Part shown: positions 45,305-53,425 of the stretch, piece after piece
Numbering within the stretch: position 1 is the stretch's first letter
Layout: every line of letters begins with the position of its first letter
Assembly (NCBI GenBank): GCA_963677175.2
Contig: CAXXES010000006.1
Coordinates: 62,001 to 126,000 of the forward strand
Direction: 5' to 3'
From: Sunxiuqinia sp963677175
GTDB taxonomy: Bacteria > Bacteroidota > Bacteroidia > Bacteroidales > Prolixibacteraceae
DNA: 64,000 nucleotides
Position numbers and translations under genes: made by a program
Notes under the pieces: model-generated
Seen by the model: the letters and a program-made list of their open reading frames with translations, nothing else
The model's database searches: none
What the model was told of the DNA's origin: nothing

Positions 45305-45727
45305 ATGGAAGAAAATAAGCGTTGGGTATTTTCGAAAGCGAAGGCAGGCGATAAGCTTTCCAAAAATTCGGGCGAGGCCATTCACCTGGAAAGTTGCCCT
45401 GAAAATGGGGATAATTGTCAGGCACATCGTGCAATCATTAATAAATGCCTGAATAACTCGTTCGATAGCTTTTTACAAAGCCAGTACGAAAAATCAATCA
45501 ACGAGCTGAAAGTCGCGTTTGAACAAACGCTGGATATGGAACAAAAAACCTGCGCCAAATGTGCTGAACTTTTTCGTTTAAGAATTACCACATCGCTGGA
45601 ACAAATACAGGGAGAACTTCAACAAATGACTTCCGGATTTTTTAAGAGCACCCGCCATAAACCAAGCCTGAAATACGCCACAACCGTAATTAACGAACTG
45701 AAAGAGAGAAAAAAATTAGTCAACTGA
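45305..45727 (+). CDS. Uncharacterised five-cysteine protein, paralogue A
   Basis: 140 residues, no signal peptide or membrane segment; I know no family for it. Five cysteines follow the pattern C-x6-C-x9-C-x34-C-x2-C (ESCPENGDNC, NKCLNNS, KTCAKCAELF). The second half is helical and conserved with the next gene: LFRLRITTSLEQIQGEL and QMTSGFFKSTRHKPS. The start WVFSKAKAGDK also matches the neighbour. By hand alignment about half of some 107 ungapped positions are identical between the two. The cysteine spacing could bind a metal or act in redox chemistry; that is inference. It has its own promoter. Confidence 0.85.
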   Translation: MEENKRWVFSKAKAGDKLSKNSGEAIHLESCPENGDNCQAHRAIINKCLNNSFDSFLQSQYEKSINELKVAFEQTLDMEQKTCAKCAELFRLRITTSLEQIQGELQQMTSGFFKSTRHKPSLKYATTVINELKERKKLVN

Positions 45728-45800
45728 TTGTTTTTAAATTTTAAATATTACTTTTATCCATCAAATCCAATTTTTGGATGTGATGTTTTCTATATTTTTG
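45728..45800 (+). promoter_or_regulatory. Candidate promoters of the second five-cysteine gene
   Basis: TTG (45728-45730), 18-nt spacer, TACTTTTA (45749-45756); and a second, perfect -7 element TATTTTTG at 45793-45800 with a TTTG 16 nt upstream. The second would give a leader of about 35 nt. So the second paralogue can be expressed on its own. Confidence 0.5.
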
Positions 45801-45842
45801 AGAGGTGAGGTAGATTATTTTTTTGAGCAACTTAATATAGAG

Positions 45843-46253
45843 ATGATGAAGGAAATGAAGGGATGGATTTTTTCACGAACGAAAGCCAATCGTGAAAAAA
45901 ATGGAAAATTCGAAGCTATTCAGTTTGTTAGCTGTCAGTTCAATGGCAGTAAGTGTTTGAATCAGCGTACAAAAATCAACCAATGTTTATTTAAGTCTCA
46001 CGATTCTTTTGTTGATAAAGAATACGATGATTCCATTGCAGAATTAAAAGCGGCGTATACCGAGACACTCGATATCGTGGGTTCTCCATGCGCAAGTTGT
46101 GCTCACCTGTTTCGACACAGAATTACCCAATCCATGGAACAAATTCATGGCGAACTGGAGCAAATGACAACCGGTTTTTTTCGGTCGGACTGCCACAAAC
46201 CCAGTTATGAGGTGGCTAGTACCATGATCAGTGAGTTTCGGAAAAACGCATAA
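45843..46253 (+). CDS. Uncharacterised five-cysteine protein, paralogue B
   Basis: About 136 residues from ATG 45843 (or 45846). I rejected the upstream ATG at 45774 because it precedes the -7 element at 45793 and its extra residues have no match in paralogue A. The cysteine pattern is identical: C-x6-C-x9-C-x34-C-x2-C (SCQFNGSKC, NQCLFKS, SPCASCAHLF), plus one extra Cys in RSDCHKPS. Shared blocks are FRHRITQSMEQIHGELEQMT and GFFRSDCHKPS. The function is unknown. It lies upstream of, but separate from, the ECF sigma gene. Confidence 0.83.
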   Translation: MMKEMKGWIFSRTKANREKNGKFEAIQFVSCQFNGSKCLNQRTKINQCLFKSHDSFVDKEYDDSIAELKAAYTETLDIVGSPCASCAHLFRHRITQSMEQIHGELEQMTTGFFRSDCHKPSYEVASTMISEFRKNA

Positions 46254-46416
46254 CCCCCGTTGTTTCACATCAGGGCAGTCACTCGTAATAATTTTTTCCG
46301 TTCACACATTCAGCTTTTTTACTTACCGAACTTAAGGCTATCGCTCAAAACGGCGTGCTGAAATTATCATGTCTTATCCCGATTCATTCGCTGTGACCAC
46401 GATTGATCGAAATCAC

Positions 46417-46424
46417 TATCTTTG
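46417..46424 (+). promoter_or_regulatory. Candidate -7 element of the ECF sigma gene
   Basis: TATCTTTG matches TAnnTTTG and ends 9 nt before the ATG at 46434. No TTG at the ideal distance is seen. Confidence 0.45.
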
Positions 46425-46433
46425 GCATTCAAG

Positions 46434-47015
46434 ATGGAAGAAATGGAGAAGGATAGCAATTCGTTTGTTCTCCTGGCCTTACAAGAAGGTCAGGAAAAGG
46501 CTTACGATTATATTTTCAGAAAATACTACAAAGCCTTATGTGCCCAGGCCAATGCCTATGTCAGCGATTTAGATCTGTCGCAAAGCCTTGTTCAGGACTG
46601 CTTTATCCGCTTTTGGGAAAAACGCCACCAGGCAACAAGCATCGAAAACCTGGCGTCCTATTTCTCGTTTATGGTGCGCAATAAGTGTATTGATCATCTG
46701 CGGAAAGAACACCGGCTCCTATCCATCGAAAATTCAAATCTGGATGAACCTGATAGCCAGGAATCAGACACACTGCTATTATCACACGAATTCGAAGAAA
46801 AATTGGTCGAAGCCCTGTCTGCCCTACCCGATCGGTGCCGGACAGCCTTTGAATACAGCCGATTTGAAAACTTAAGCTACCCCGAGATTGCCCACGAGAT
46901 GGGAATCTCCGTCAAAGCCGTTGAAGCTTTAATAAGCCGTTCCCTGAAAATTCTGCGGAAAGAACTGAAAGATTATCTTCCGGTGCTAGCCTTCTTGCTT
47001 CGCATCATCCCCTAA
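46434..47015 (+). CDS. ECF-type RNA polymerase sigma-70 factor
   Basis: 193 residues from ATG 46434. Region 2 (about 10-90: AYDYIFRKYYKALCAQANAY, DLSQSLVQDCFIRFWEKR, SYFSFMVRNKCIDHLRKE) and region 4 (about 120-175: LSALPDRCRTAFEYSRFENL, SYPEIAHEMGISVKAVEALI) are both complete. It belongs to the Bacteroidota ECF group paired with FecR anti-sigma factors that control SusC/SusD loci. It is followed by such a FecR gene, then by an STN-bearing SusC, so the expected loop is outer-membrane ligand binding, FecR release and transcription of the locus. Confidence 0.93.
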   Translation: MEEMEKDSNSFVLLALQEGQEKAYDYIFRKYYKALCAQANAYVSDLDLSQSLVQDCFIRFWEKRHQATSIENLASYFSFMVRNKCIDHLRKEHRLLSIENSNLDEPDSQESDTLLLSHEFEEKLVEALSALPDRCRTAFEYSRFENLSYPEIAHEMGISVKAVEALISRSLKILRKELKDYLPVLAFLLRIIP

Positions 47016-47101
47016 ATCAATTCAGGATGAAAATATTTACGTTCTAATGTAGGGTGCTGCCCCTCCGGTTTCGTCCTAATAAAAAGCGGAGGATAAGAAC
47101 T

Positions 47102-48130
47102 GTGAATAAAAAAGAAATCGAATCATCACTGATTAAGTACCTGAGCCAAAAAGCGGACGAGGGAGAAGAGCGAACAATCAAGGAGTGGATGGAGCAATCG
47201 TCAGAAAATAAGCGTTCGTTTGAGGCCTACCAGAAACTCTGGAACGATTCGAATAAGCTGATGATCCCTAAAAAAATTGATGTGGAAGCCGCACTTCAAA
47301 AATCAAAAAAACAAATTCCCCAGTTTCGCAAAAAAACCCGCCGGCTTGCCTATTGGCCGCAGGTGGCTGCTGTGTTGGTGCTTTCCATTGTTATTTCCTC
47401 AGTCTTCACATTCCTCGTTAAGCCAAACTTTAACAACCACGAGCAGGTCATTTATCAGGAAATAAAAGCCGCCTATGGTACCCAAACTAAACTGCAATTG
47501 CCTGATGGAACCGCCGTTTGGCTCAATGCCGGAAGCCAGCTAAGCTTCCCCATTTCCTTTAAGAACCTGGATGAGCGGAAAGTTACACTAATTGGCGAAG
47601 GTTTCTTTGAAGTAACAAAAAATACCCAACAACCTTTTGTTGTTTCCACATCGAAACTGGATATCAAAGTGCTGGGCACTTCTTTTAATGTGAATGCCTA
47701 CGAAAATGAAAACAATATTACCATTGCCCTTAAGGAAGGGAAAGTGAGCCTGGAGCAACAACGCAAGGGAGGGAATCAGGAAATTTTAAACATGAACCCT
47801 TCGGAAGTGGCGAGCTATGATATAAGAAACAACAAAATCATCCATTCAACAGAAACCGATTTGAACCGATATATTGCCTGGAAAGACGGCCTGATTGTTT
47901 TCTTCGACGACCCGATGGGGAGAGTCATCAGTCGCTTGGAAAACTGGTACAATGTTGAGATTGAAGTGAACGACCAAAAGCTGTTGGAAGAACACATAAC
48001 CGGAACCTTCAACGACAATTCGCTGGATCAGGTACTGCACCTGTTGAGCCTAATGTCTCCGATTGACTATCAATACATAACAGATAAAAATGGTATGAAT
48101 AAGCAAAAAATTATTCTATCCAGAAAATAA
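47102..48130 (+). CDS. FecR-type anti-sigma factor
   Basis: 342 residues from GTG 47102. The upstream frame to a TTG at 47054 adds a basic stretch not typical of FecR, and a GGAGGATAAG site stands 5 nt before the GTG. N-terminal cytoplasmic helical part (about 1-85), one membrane segment (about 90-110, YWPQVAAVLVLSIVISSVF), periplasmic FecR domain (about 120-220: GTQTKLQLPDGTAVWLNAGS, VTLIGEGFFEVTKN, VLGTSFNVNAYE) and a C-terminal DUF4974-like end (about 270-340). It should hold the sigma factor until signalled by the SusC receptor. Confidence 0.93.
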   Translation: MNKKEIESSLIKYLSQKADEGEERTIKEWMEQSSENKRSFEAYQKLWNDSNKLMIPKKIDVEAALQKSKKQIPQFRKKTRRLAYWPQVAAVLVLSIVISSVFTFLVKPNFNNHEQVIYQEIKAAYGTQTKLQLPDGTAVWLNAGSQLSFPISFKNLDERKVTLIGEGFFEVTKNTQQPFVVSTSKLDIKVLGTSFNVNAYENENNITIALKEGKVSLEQQRKGGNQEILNMNPSEVASYDIRNNKIIHSTETDLNRYIAWKDGLIVFFDDPMGRVISRLENWYNVEIEVNDQKLLEEHITGTFNDNSLDQVLHLLSLMSPIDYQYITDKNGMNKQKIILSRK

Positions 48131-48259
48131 CAGAAATGCCTATGTAAAAAACCCTTTAAAAAAACAGGAAAGTGTTGACGCACTCCCCTGTTCAAGTTTT
48201 CAACCTGAACGGTAAATTCAGGCCAATTAAAATTGTATTAACGAATACGTTACAAATCT

Positions 48260-51200
48260 ATGGAAAAAAATGTAAACGTGCTGACGATCTTGCAAAAGAT
48301 CGTTCGCTTAAGAGTTTTTATTATTATGAAACTAACCGTATTTTTTGTCTGCTTATCAGTTTTAAGCAGCATCGCTTCGGGAACCTACTCGCAAAGTTCA
48401 AAGATCTCTTTAAACTTGACTCAAACATCGATTAAAAATGCATTGAAGGAAATTGAAAACACCAGCAACTATTACTTTCTCTACAACAACGATTTAATTG
48501 ATGTTGAAAAAAAAGTGAGTGTTAAAGTTGACAACCAAAGCATTGAAAAAGTTTTGGATCAGTTATTTGAAGGCGAAAATATCAAGTATACGGTATTGGA
48601 ACGCCAAATTGTGATTACACCAACACGTGAAAGAACTACATCTCTCGTATCACAGGCTACTACAACCGGAACGGTAACAGACAGCTCCGGGCAACCTTTG
48701 CCGGGTGTAACTGTGCTAATTAAAGGAACTGTAAAAGGAACCATCACCGATTTTGAAGGGAACTACTCCATTGAAACGTCTCCGGGCGAGGTGCTGGTCT
48801 TTTCTTTTATTGGTATGGCAAGCCAGGAAATTCCTGTTGGAACACAAAGGACTCTCAATGTAAGCATGACTGAAGAAATCATCGGTGTCGATGAAATTGT
48901 CGTGGTTGGCTATGGGGTGCAGAAACGCTCCGATATTACCGGCTCGGTTACATCGGTATCTCAGGAACGGCTGAGCAAGTTGCCTGTCTCAAATGTCATG
49001 CAGGCCGTGCAAGGCTCTGTTTCGGGAGTTAACATTCAGCAAGTTTCTTCCATCCCCGGCGAGGCACCTTCGATTCTGGTTCGGGGTGGTGGATCACTCA
49101 CAGCGTCGACCGATCCGTACGTCGTAGTGGACGGTATTCCAATTACAAAAATGGGAGGCTCAATCAGCGACATCAACCCCAATGACATTGAATCGATTGA
49201 AATCCTGAAGGACGCTTCAGCAACTGCTATCTATGGTATGAATGGGGCCAATGGCGTCATATTGATCACAACAAAAAGTGGTGCCACCGCTGAACCCCGA
49301 ATCAGATACTCAGGGTATTATGGAGTTGAAGAATTTGCTCATGTTCCCGAAATGGTATCCCCCGAAGGCCTGCTTGAACGTTATGCCGAAGGAAACCGGA
49401 TGAATGGTTCTCCATTATACCAGGCTCCGGTGAAATATCAATACGAAGTGGAAAACTACGAAAACGGTCATATAATTGACTGGATTGATGCTGTCTCCCA
49501 AACGGGTATTCAACAAAACCACAATATCAGCCTTTCCGGAGGCAACGAAGATATAAACTACTACATTTCGGGTGATATTTTGGATCAGAAAGGTGTTGTG
49601 AAAGGCTACAATTACAAACGTCATTCTTTTAGAACAAACATTGACGCGCAGGTTACCAGCTATTTGAAGGTAGGAACAAATTCATTGATTGTTGCGCACA
49701 ACAGAGATGGTGGCCGGGCCAACCTGTTAAACGCAGAGGCCATGAGTCCCTACGGCAGAATGTATGAAGAAGACGGATCTTATACTATTTATCCGATGTT
49801 TGGCGAAACATTGTGGGCCAATCCGTTGCTTCCAACGACGACAAATCCTGAACGTCGTGAGTTCAATATTAATTTGAATGGTTTTGCTAACGTCACATTT
49901 GGGGATATCTGGAAGCCACTTACAGGTTTAACTTATAAATTAAATGCCGGCTATTCATATAATCCGCGACGAACCAACACCTACACCGGTGAAGATCAAA
50001 ACGACCTGCTTGGAACTGCTGAGATTCACAATTACGAAACTCAGGCTTACACCGTTGAAAACATTTTACGCTATGACCGCGACATCAACAAGCATCATTT
50101 TGACATTACCGCTGTTTACTCCTCACAGGAACGAAATTACATGGACAACTGGGCACAAGCACGCGACTTTGTCAACGACAAGTTGGAATGGAACAGAATG
50201 CAGGCTGGCGCAAGCTCCAGTGTCAGCTCCTATGCCGACCGATATGCTGCCTTATCACAGATGGGCCGTTTGAATTACTCGTTCGACAGCCGTTATCTGT
50301 TTACGTTTACCGTTCGTCGTGATGGTTCATCTGTATTTTCAAAAGGCCTCAAATATGGTGTGTTTCCATCCGTAGCACTCGGATGGAATATGCGTCGTGA
50401 AAATTTCCTAAGTAATGCAGACAACATCACGAACTTAAAACTTCGGTTTTCATACGGTAAGTCAGGAAATGAGGCTGTTGGAGTGTACCAAACATTTACT
50501 ACGATGCGTGATGTACAAATACCGTTTGGTGGAGCAACCAACATTGCCATGATTACTGACCGATTAGGTAACAGCGATTTAAGTTGGGAAACCAAAGAGA
50601 GTTTCAACCTCGGATTAGATTTCGGGTTCTTTAATAACCGGATCAATGGAACGCTTGATGTATATTCCGCCACCAACACTGACCTGTTGCTGTCACGGAA
50701 ATTACCTGCTGCTTCAGGATTTCCTGAAGTAACTGCCAATATTGGAGAAACATCGACTGAGGGTCTGGAATTAACCTTAAATACAGTGAATATCGCTTCA
50801 AACGATTTTCGCTGGAACAGTTCTATCGTCTTTTCTACCAATAAATCTGAGATCGTAGAGCTATATGGAGATGGTAAAGATGACTTAGGTAGTGGCTGGT
50901 TTATAGGTGAACCTATCGGAGTGATCCGCGACTACAAAATGGTGGGTATATGGCAAGAAGACGAAATTGCCAATGGAGACCACCTGGATTGGGATCCGGT
51001 TGCCAAACCGGGTGATGTAAAATTAGAAGACATTGGTGGCCCTGATGGAGTACCCGATGGAGTTATCACAGACGACGACCGTGTAATTCTTGGGCAAACT
51101 GCTCCAAAGTGGACAGGGGGATTGACCAATACCTTTACTTATAAAAACTTCACCTTAAATGTATTCATACAGACTGTACAAGGCGCCATGCGTAACAACG

Positions 51201-51580
51201 CCCATATTGGTATGGCTTCTGATGAAATAGAGCGCAGGAACAGTTTTGCTGAAATCGGTTACTGGACTCCGGAAAACCAAAGCAACGAATGGCGTTCGCT
51301 GAATAAAAATTCCAATTCTCACGGCTACCGGTTCCCAGTAAAAAATAACTTTACCCGGATAAAAGATATTACACTCAATTACGATGTACCCAAAAGGATT
51401 TTGGATACAGCAGGAATAAACGCTTTAAGCCTGTATGTTAGTGGACGTAACCTCTATACTTTCACCGACTGGATTGGATGGGACCCTGAAGAAAGAAGTG
51501 ACGGCAGAGGTTCAGGAGACTGGTCGATCAATTACCCGAGTGTAAGAACAATTGTATTCGGTATTAATCTAACATTATAA
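48260..51580 (+). CDS. SusC/RagA-family TonB-linked outer-membrane transporter with STN domain
   Basis: 1106 residues. An extended N-terminus with a signal peptide (about 20-45), STN domain (about 50-100: NALKEIENTSNYYFLYNNDL), carboxypeptidase-like domain (about 133-205: VTDSSGQPLPGVTVLIKGT), then the SusC plug (DEIVVVGYGVQKRSDITGSV, LVRGGGSLTASTDPYVVVDG, ILKDASATAIYGMNGANGVI) and the barrel to the C-terminal aromatic strand. The STN domain is the part that talks to FecR, so this transporter is probably also the sensor. It pairs with the SusD gene 11 nt downstream and takes up oligosaccharides, possibly rhamnose-containing by context. Confidence 0.95.
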   Translation: MEKNVNVLTILQKIVRLRVFIIMKLTVFFVCLSVLSSIASGTYSQSSKISLNLTQTSIKNALKEIENTSNYYFLYNNDLIDVEKKVSVKVDNQSIEKVLDQLFEGENIKYTVLERQIVITPTRERTTSLVSQATTTGTVTDSSGQPLPGVTVLIKGTVKGTITDFEGNYSIETSPGEVLVFSFIGMASQEIPVGTQRTLNVSMTEEIIGVDEIVVVGYGVQKRSDITGSVTSVSQERLSKLPVSNVMQAVQGSVSGVNIQQVSSIPGEAPSILVRGGGSLTASTDPYVVVDGIPITKMGGSISDINPNDIESIEILKDASATAIYGMNGANGVILITTKSGATAEPRIRYSGYYGVEEFAHVPEMVSPEGLLERYAEGNRMNGSPLYQAPVKYQYEVENYENGHIIDWIDAVSQTGIQQNHNISLSGGNEDINYYISGDILDQKGVVKGYNYKRHSFRTNIDAQVTSYLKVGTNSLIVAHNRDGGRANLLNAEAMSPYGRMYEEDGSYTIYPMFGETLWANPLLPTTTNPERREFNINLNGFANVTFGDIWKPLTGLTYKLNAGYSYNPRRTNTYTGEDQNDLLGTAEIHNYETQAYTVENILRYDRDINKHHFDITAVYSSQERNYMDNWAQARDFVNDKLEWNRMQAGASSSVSSYADRYAALSQMGRLNYSFDSRYLFTFTVRRDGSSVFSKGLKYGVFPSVALGWNMRRENFLSNADNITNLKLRFSYGKSGNEAVGVYQTFTTMRDVQIPFGGATNIAMITDRLGNSDLSWETKESFNLGLDFGFFNNRINGTLDVYSATNTDLLLSRKLPAASGFPEVTANIGETSTEGLELTLNTVNIASNDFRWNSSIVFSTNKSEIVELYGDGKDDLGSGWFIGEPIGVIRDYKMVGIWQEDEIANGDHLDWDPVAKPGDVKLEDIGGPDGVPDGVITDDDRVILGQTAPKWTGGLTNTFTYKNFTLNVFIQTVQGAMRNNAHIGMASDEIERRNSFAEIGYWTPENQSNEWRSLNKNSNSHGYRFPVKNNFTRIKDITLNYDVPKRILDTAGINALSLYVSGRNLYTFTDWIGWDPEERSDGRGSGDWSINYPSVRTIVFGINLTL

Positions 51581-51591
51581 AGCTTCCAACG

Positions 51592-53304
51592 ATGAAAACG
51601 AATAAAATTCACATCTTATCATTAGTAATGGCGCTTATGGCGATCGTCATCTCATGTAGCGAAGATTTTTTGGATGAAACACCAATGTCGTCGTATGCAC
51701 CTGAAACACTATCAGATGAAGCAGGTATTGAAGCTGCTTTAAAAGGATTGCACTACAATTTTGGAACGATATGGACCTGGGCTGGACGTCAGGGCTGGAC
51801 TGCCGTCTGGCACGAAGGAACCGATGTTGCTTCGCCGGGAGGAATAGAAGGCGTAGAGATCCCTTTCTTTCAGTACGAAGAATTAAACGCCGAAAACGCT
51901 GCCGTTAGTCGTATGTGGGAAAGGTGCTACCTGATCATCAACAATGCCAACACCACATTGACAGCCATTGGCGAAGATGGCGATCCTGAAAAGATTGGCG
52001 AAGCCTTATTCTTCCGTGGATATTGCTACAATATTCTGGCAACACTTTACGGCGATGTCCCTCTACTTACTGAGCCAACATCGTCAGCACGAACCGATCT
52101 GGTGCGTACCCCCATTGCGCAAGTGAACGACCAGATTATTGAGGATTTAAAATTCGCAGCGGGTAATTTGCCGGATATTGAGAGTACCGTTAACGAAAGC
52201 CGTGCAAATAAGCACATGGCCCAACAATGTTTGGGAGAAGTCTATTTACGTGTTGGTGAACCAGCTTTGGCGGAAACTGTATTAAGCGAAGTGATCAATA
52301 GCGGACTTTTCTCACTTGTTGAAGATCGCTATGGTATTGCCCTGGGCGTTAATGGCGACTATTTTAGCGACATGTTCAAATTCGGGAACCAACGACGCTC
52401 TCAGGGAAATACGGAAGCGATATGGACTTTTGAACTGGAATATAACAAAGGTGGTATTTCCGGCGGTTTTACAGATGCTCCCCAGCAACGCCGTAACTGG
52501 GTGCCGGCCTATCACAATGTACCTGGAATGACCTACGTATACGACGGTGTCGGTAATGATTTCGTGCATCCTTACGGAGGTCGTGGTAATGGTCGTATGC
52601 GCCCAAGTGATTGGGTTAAATACCAGTTGTATGAAGATGGTGACATCCGCAACTCGGAAAATAATATCACCAGAACATTTTACTATAATGCACCCGGCTA
52701 TAGTGCAACGATTGGGGTTGATGCGAATGGCTACCGGGTAGCTTCAGATTCACCAGAGGCTGTTGAGGTGATTGAAGTTCAGGAAGGTGACACCGCAGTG
52801 CTAGCAGCGAGCGATACCTTGGAAGTTGCTTTCCCTTATACGCGCAAATGGGATTCGTTCGATCCAACCGACCAATGGGGTTGGACCAATATCAAGGATT
52901 TCCCAATGATGCGATTGGGTGAGACGTACCTGCTTCGGGCGGAAGCTCGTTTCAAACAAGACAATACTTCTGGTGCTGCGGACGACATCAACCTATTACG
53001 CGACAGGGCATTTAAAACGGCTCGTCAGGACAGTGGAAACCCTGATTTGGGGAAAGTGAGTTCCTCCGATATTACAATGGATTTTATCCTCGACGAGCGC
53101 GCTCGTGAATTGTTTGCCGAAGAAAACCGCAGGATAACACTGATGCGGACAGGTACATTAATTGAACGAGCAAAACTGAACACAGACAGTTCGATCAAAG
53201 GAACCATTAGCGGTTTAGATCCGCGCATTCTGTTATTACCCATCCCGCTAAGTGAAATTCAGCGCAACAAAGATGCTGTTTTAGAACAAAACCCGGGCTA
53301 CTAA
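51592..53304 (+). CDS. SusD/RagB-family surface glycan-binding lipoprotein
   Basis: 570 residues. A lipoprotein signal with lipobox cysteine near residue 22 (AIVISCSEDF). The SusD-like N-terminal part (DFLDETPMSSYAPETL) and TPR-helical core (ALFFRGYCYNILATLYGDVP) are followed by the C-terminal RagB part, with DFPMMRLGETYLLRAEARF and FILDERARELFAEENRR. It sits on the cell surface as a lid over the SusC transporter. A strong terminator follows 52 nt after the stop. Confidence 0.95.
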   Translation: MKTNKIHILSLVMALMAIVISCSEDFLDETPMSSYAPETLSDEAGIEAALKGLHYNFGTIWTWAGRQGWTAVWHEGTDVASPGGIEGVEIPFFQYEELNAENAAVSRMWERCYLIINNANTTLTAIGEDGDPEKIGEALFFRGYCYNILATLYGDVPLLTEPTSSARTDLVRTPIAQVNDQIIEDLKFAAGNLPDIESTVNESRANKHMAQQCLGEVYLRVGEPALAETVLSEVINSGLFSLVEDRYGIALGVNGDYFSDMFKFGNQRRSQGNTEAIWTFELEYNKGGISGGFTDAPQQRRNWVPAYHNVPGMTYVYDGVGNDFVHPYGGRGNGRMRPSDWVKYQLYEDGDIRNSENNITRTFYYNAPGYSATIGVDANGYRVASDSPEAVEVIEVQEGDTAVLAASDTLEVAFPYTRKWDSFDPTDQWGWTNIKDFPMMRLGETYLLRAEARFKQDNTSGAADDINLLRDRAFKTARQDSGNPDLGKVSSSDITMDFILDERARELFAEENRRITLMRTGTLIERAKLNTDSSIKGTISGLDPRILLLPIPLSEIQRNKDAVLEQNPGY

Positions 53305-53356
53305 CCGAGCGAAACCTTGGTTTTCAATGTGCAAAACCAAATAAAAGTTTAAATTT

Positions 53357-53390
53357 GCCTCATGTCGCACTTTCGGCATGAGGCTTTTTT
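53357..53390 (+). terminator. Intrinsic terminator after susD
   Basis: GCCTCATG (53357-53364) and CATGAGGC (53377-53384) form a perfect 8-bp stem with a 12-nt loop, followed by TTTTTT. Confidence 0.9.
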
Positions 53391-53425
53391 CAACGCTTCA
53401 ATACGTTATTTAACAGACTTCAAAC

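Noticed and set aside
45774..45842. N-terminal extension of the second five-cysteine protein
   Set aside because: The upstream ATG precedes a perfect -7 element and the extra residues have no counterpart in the paralogue.
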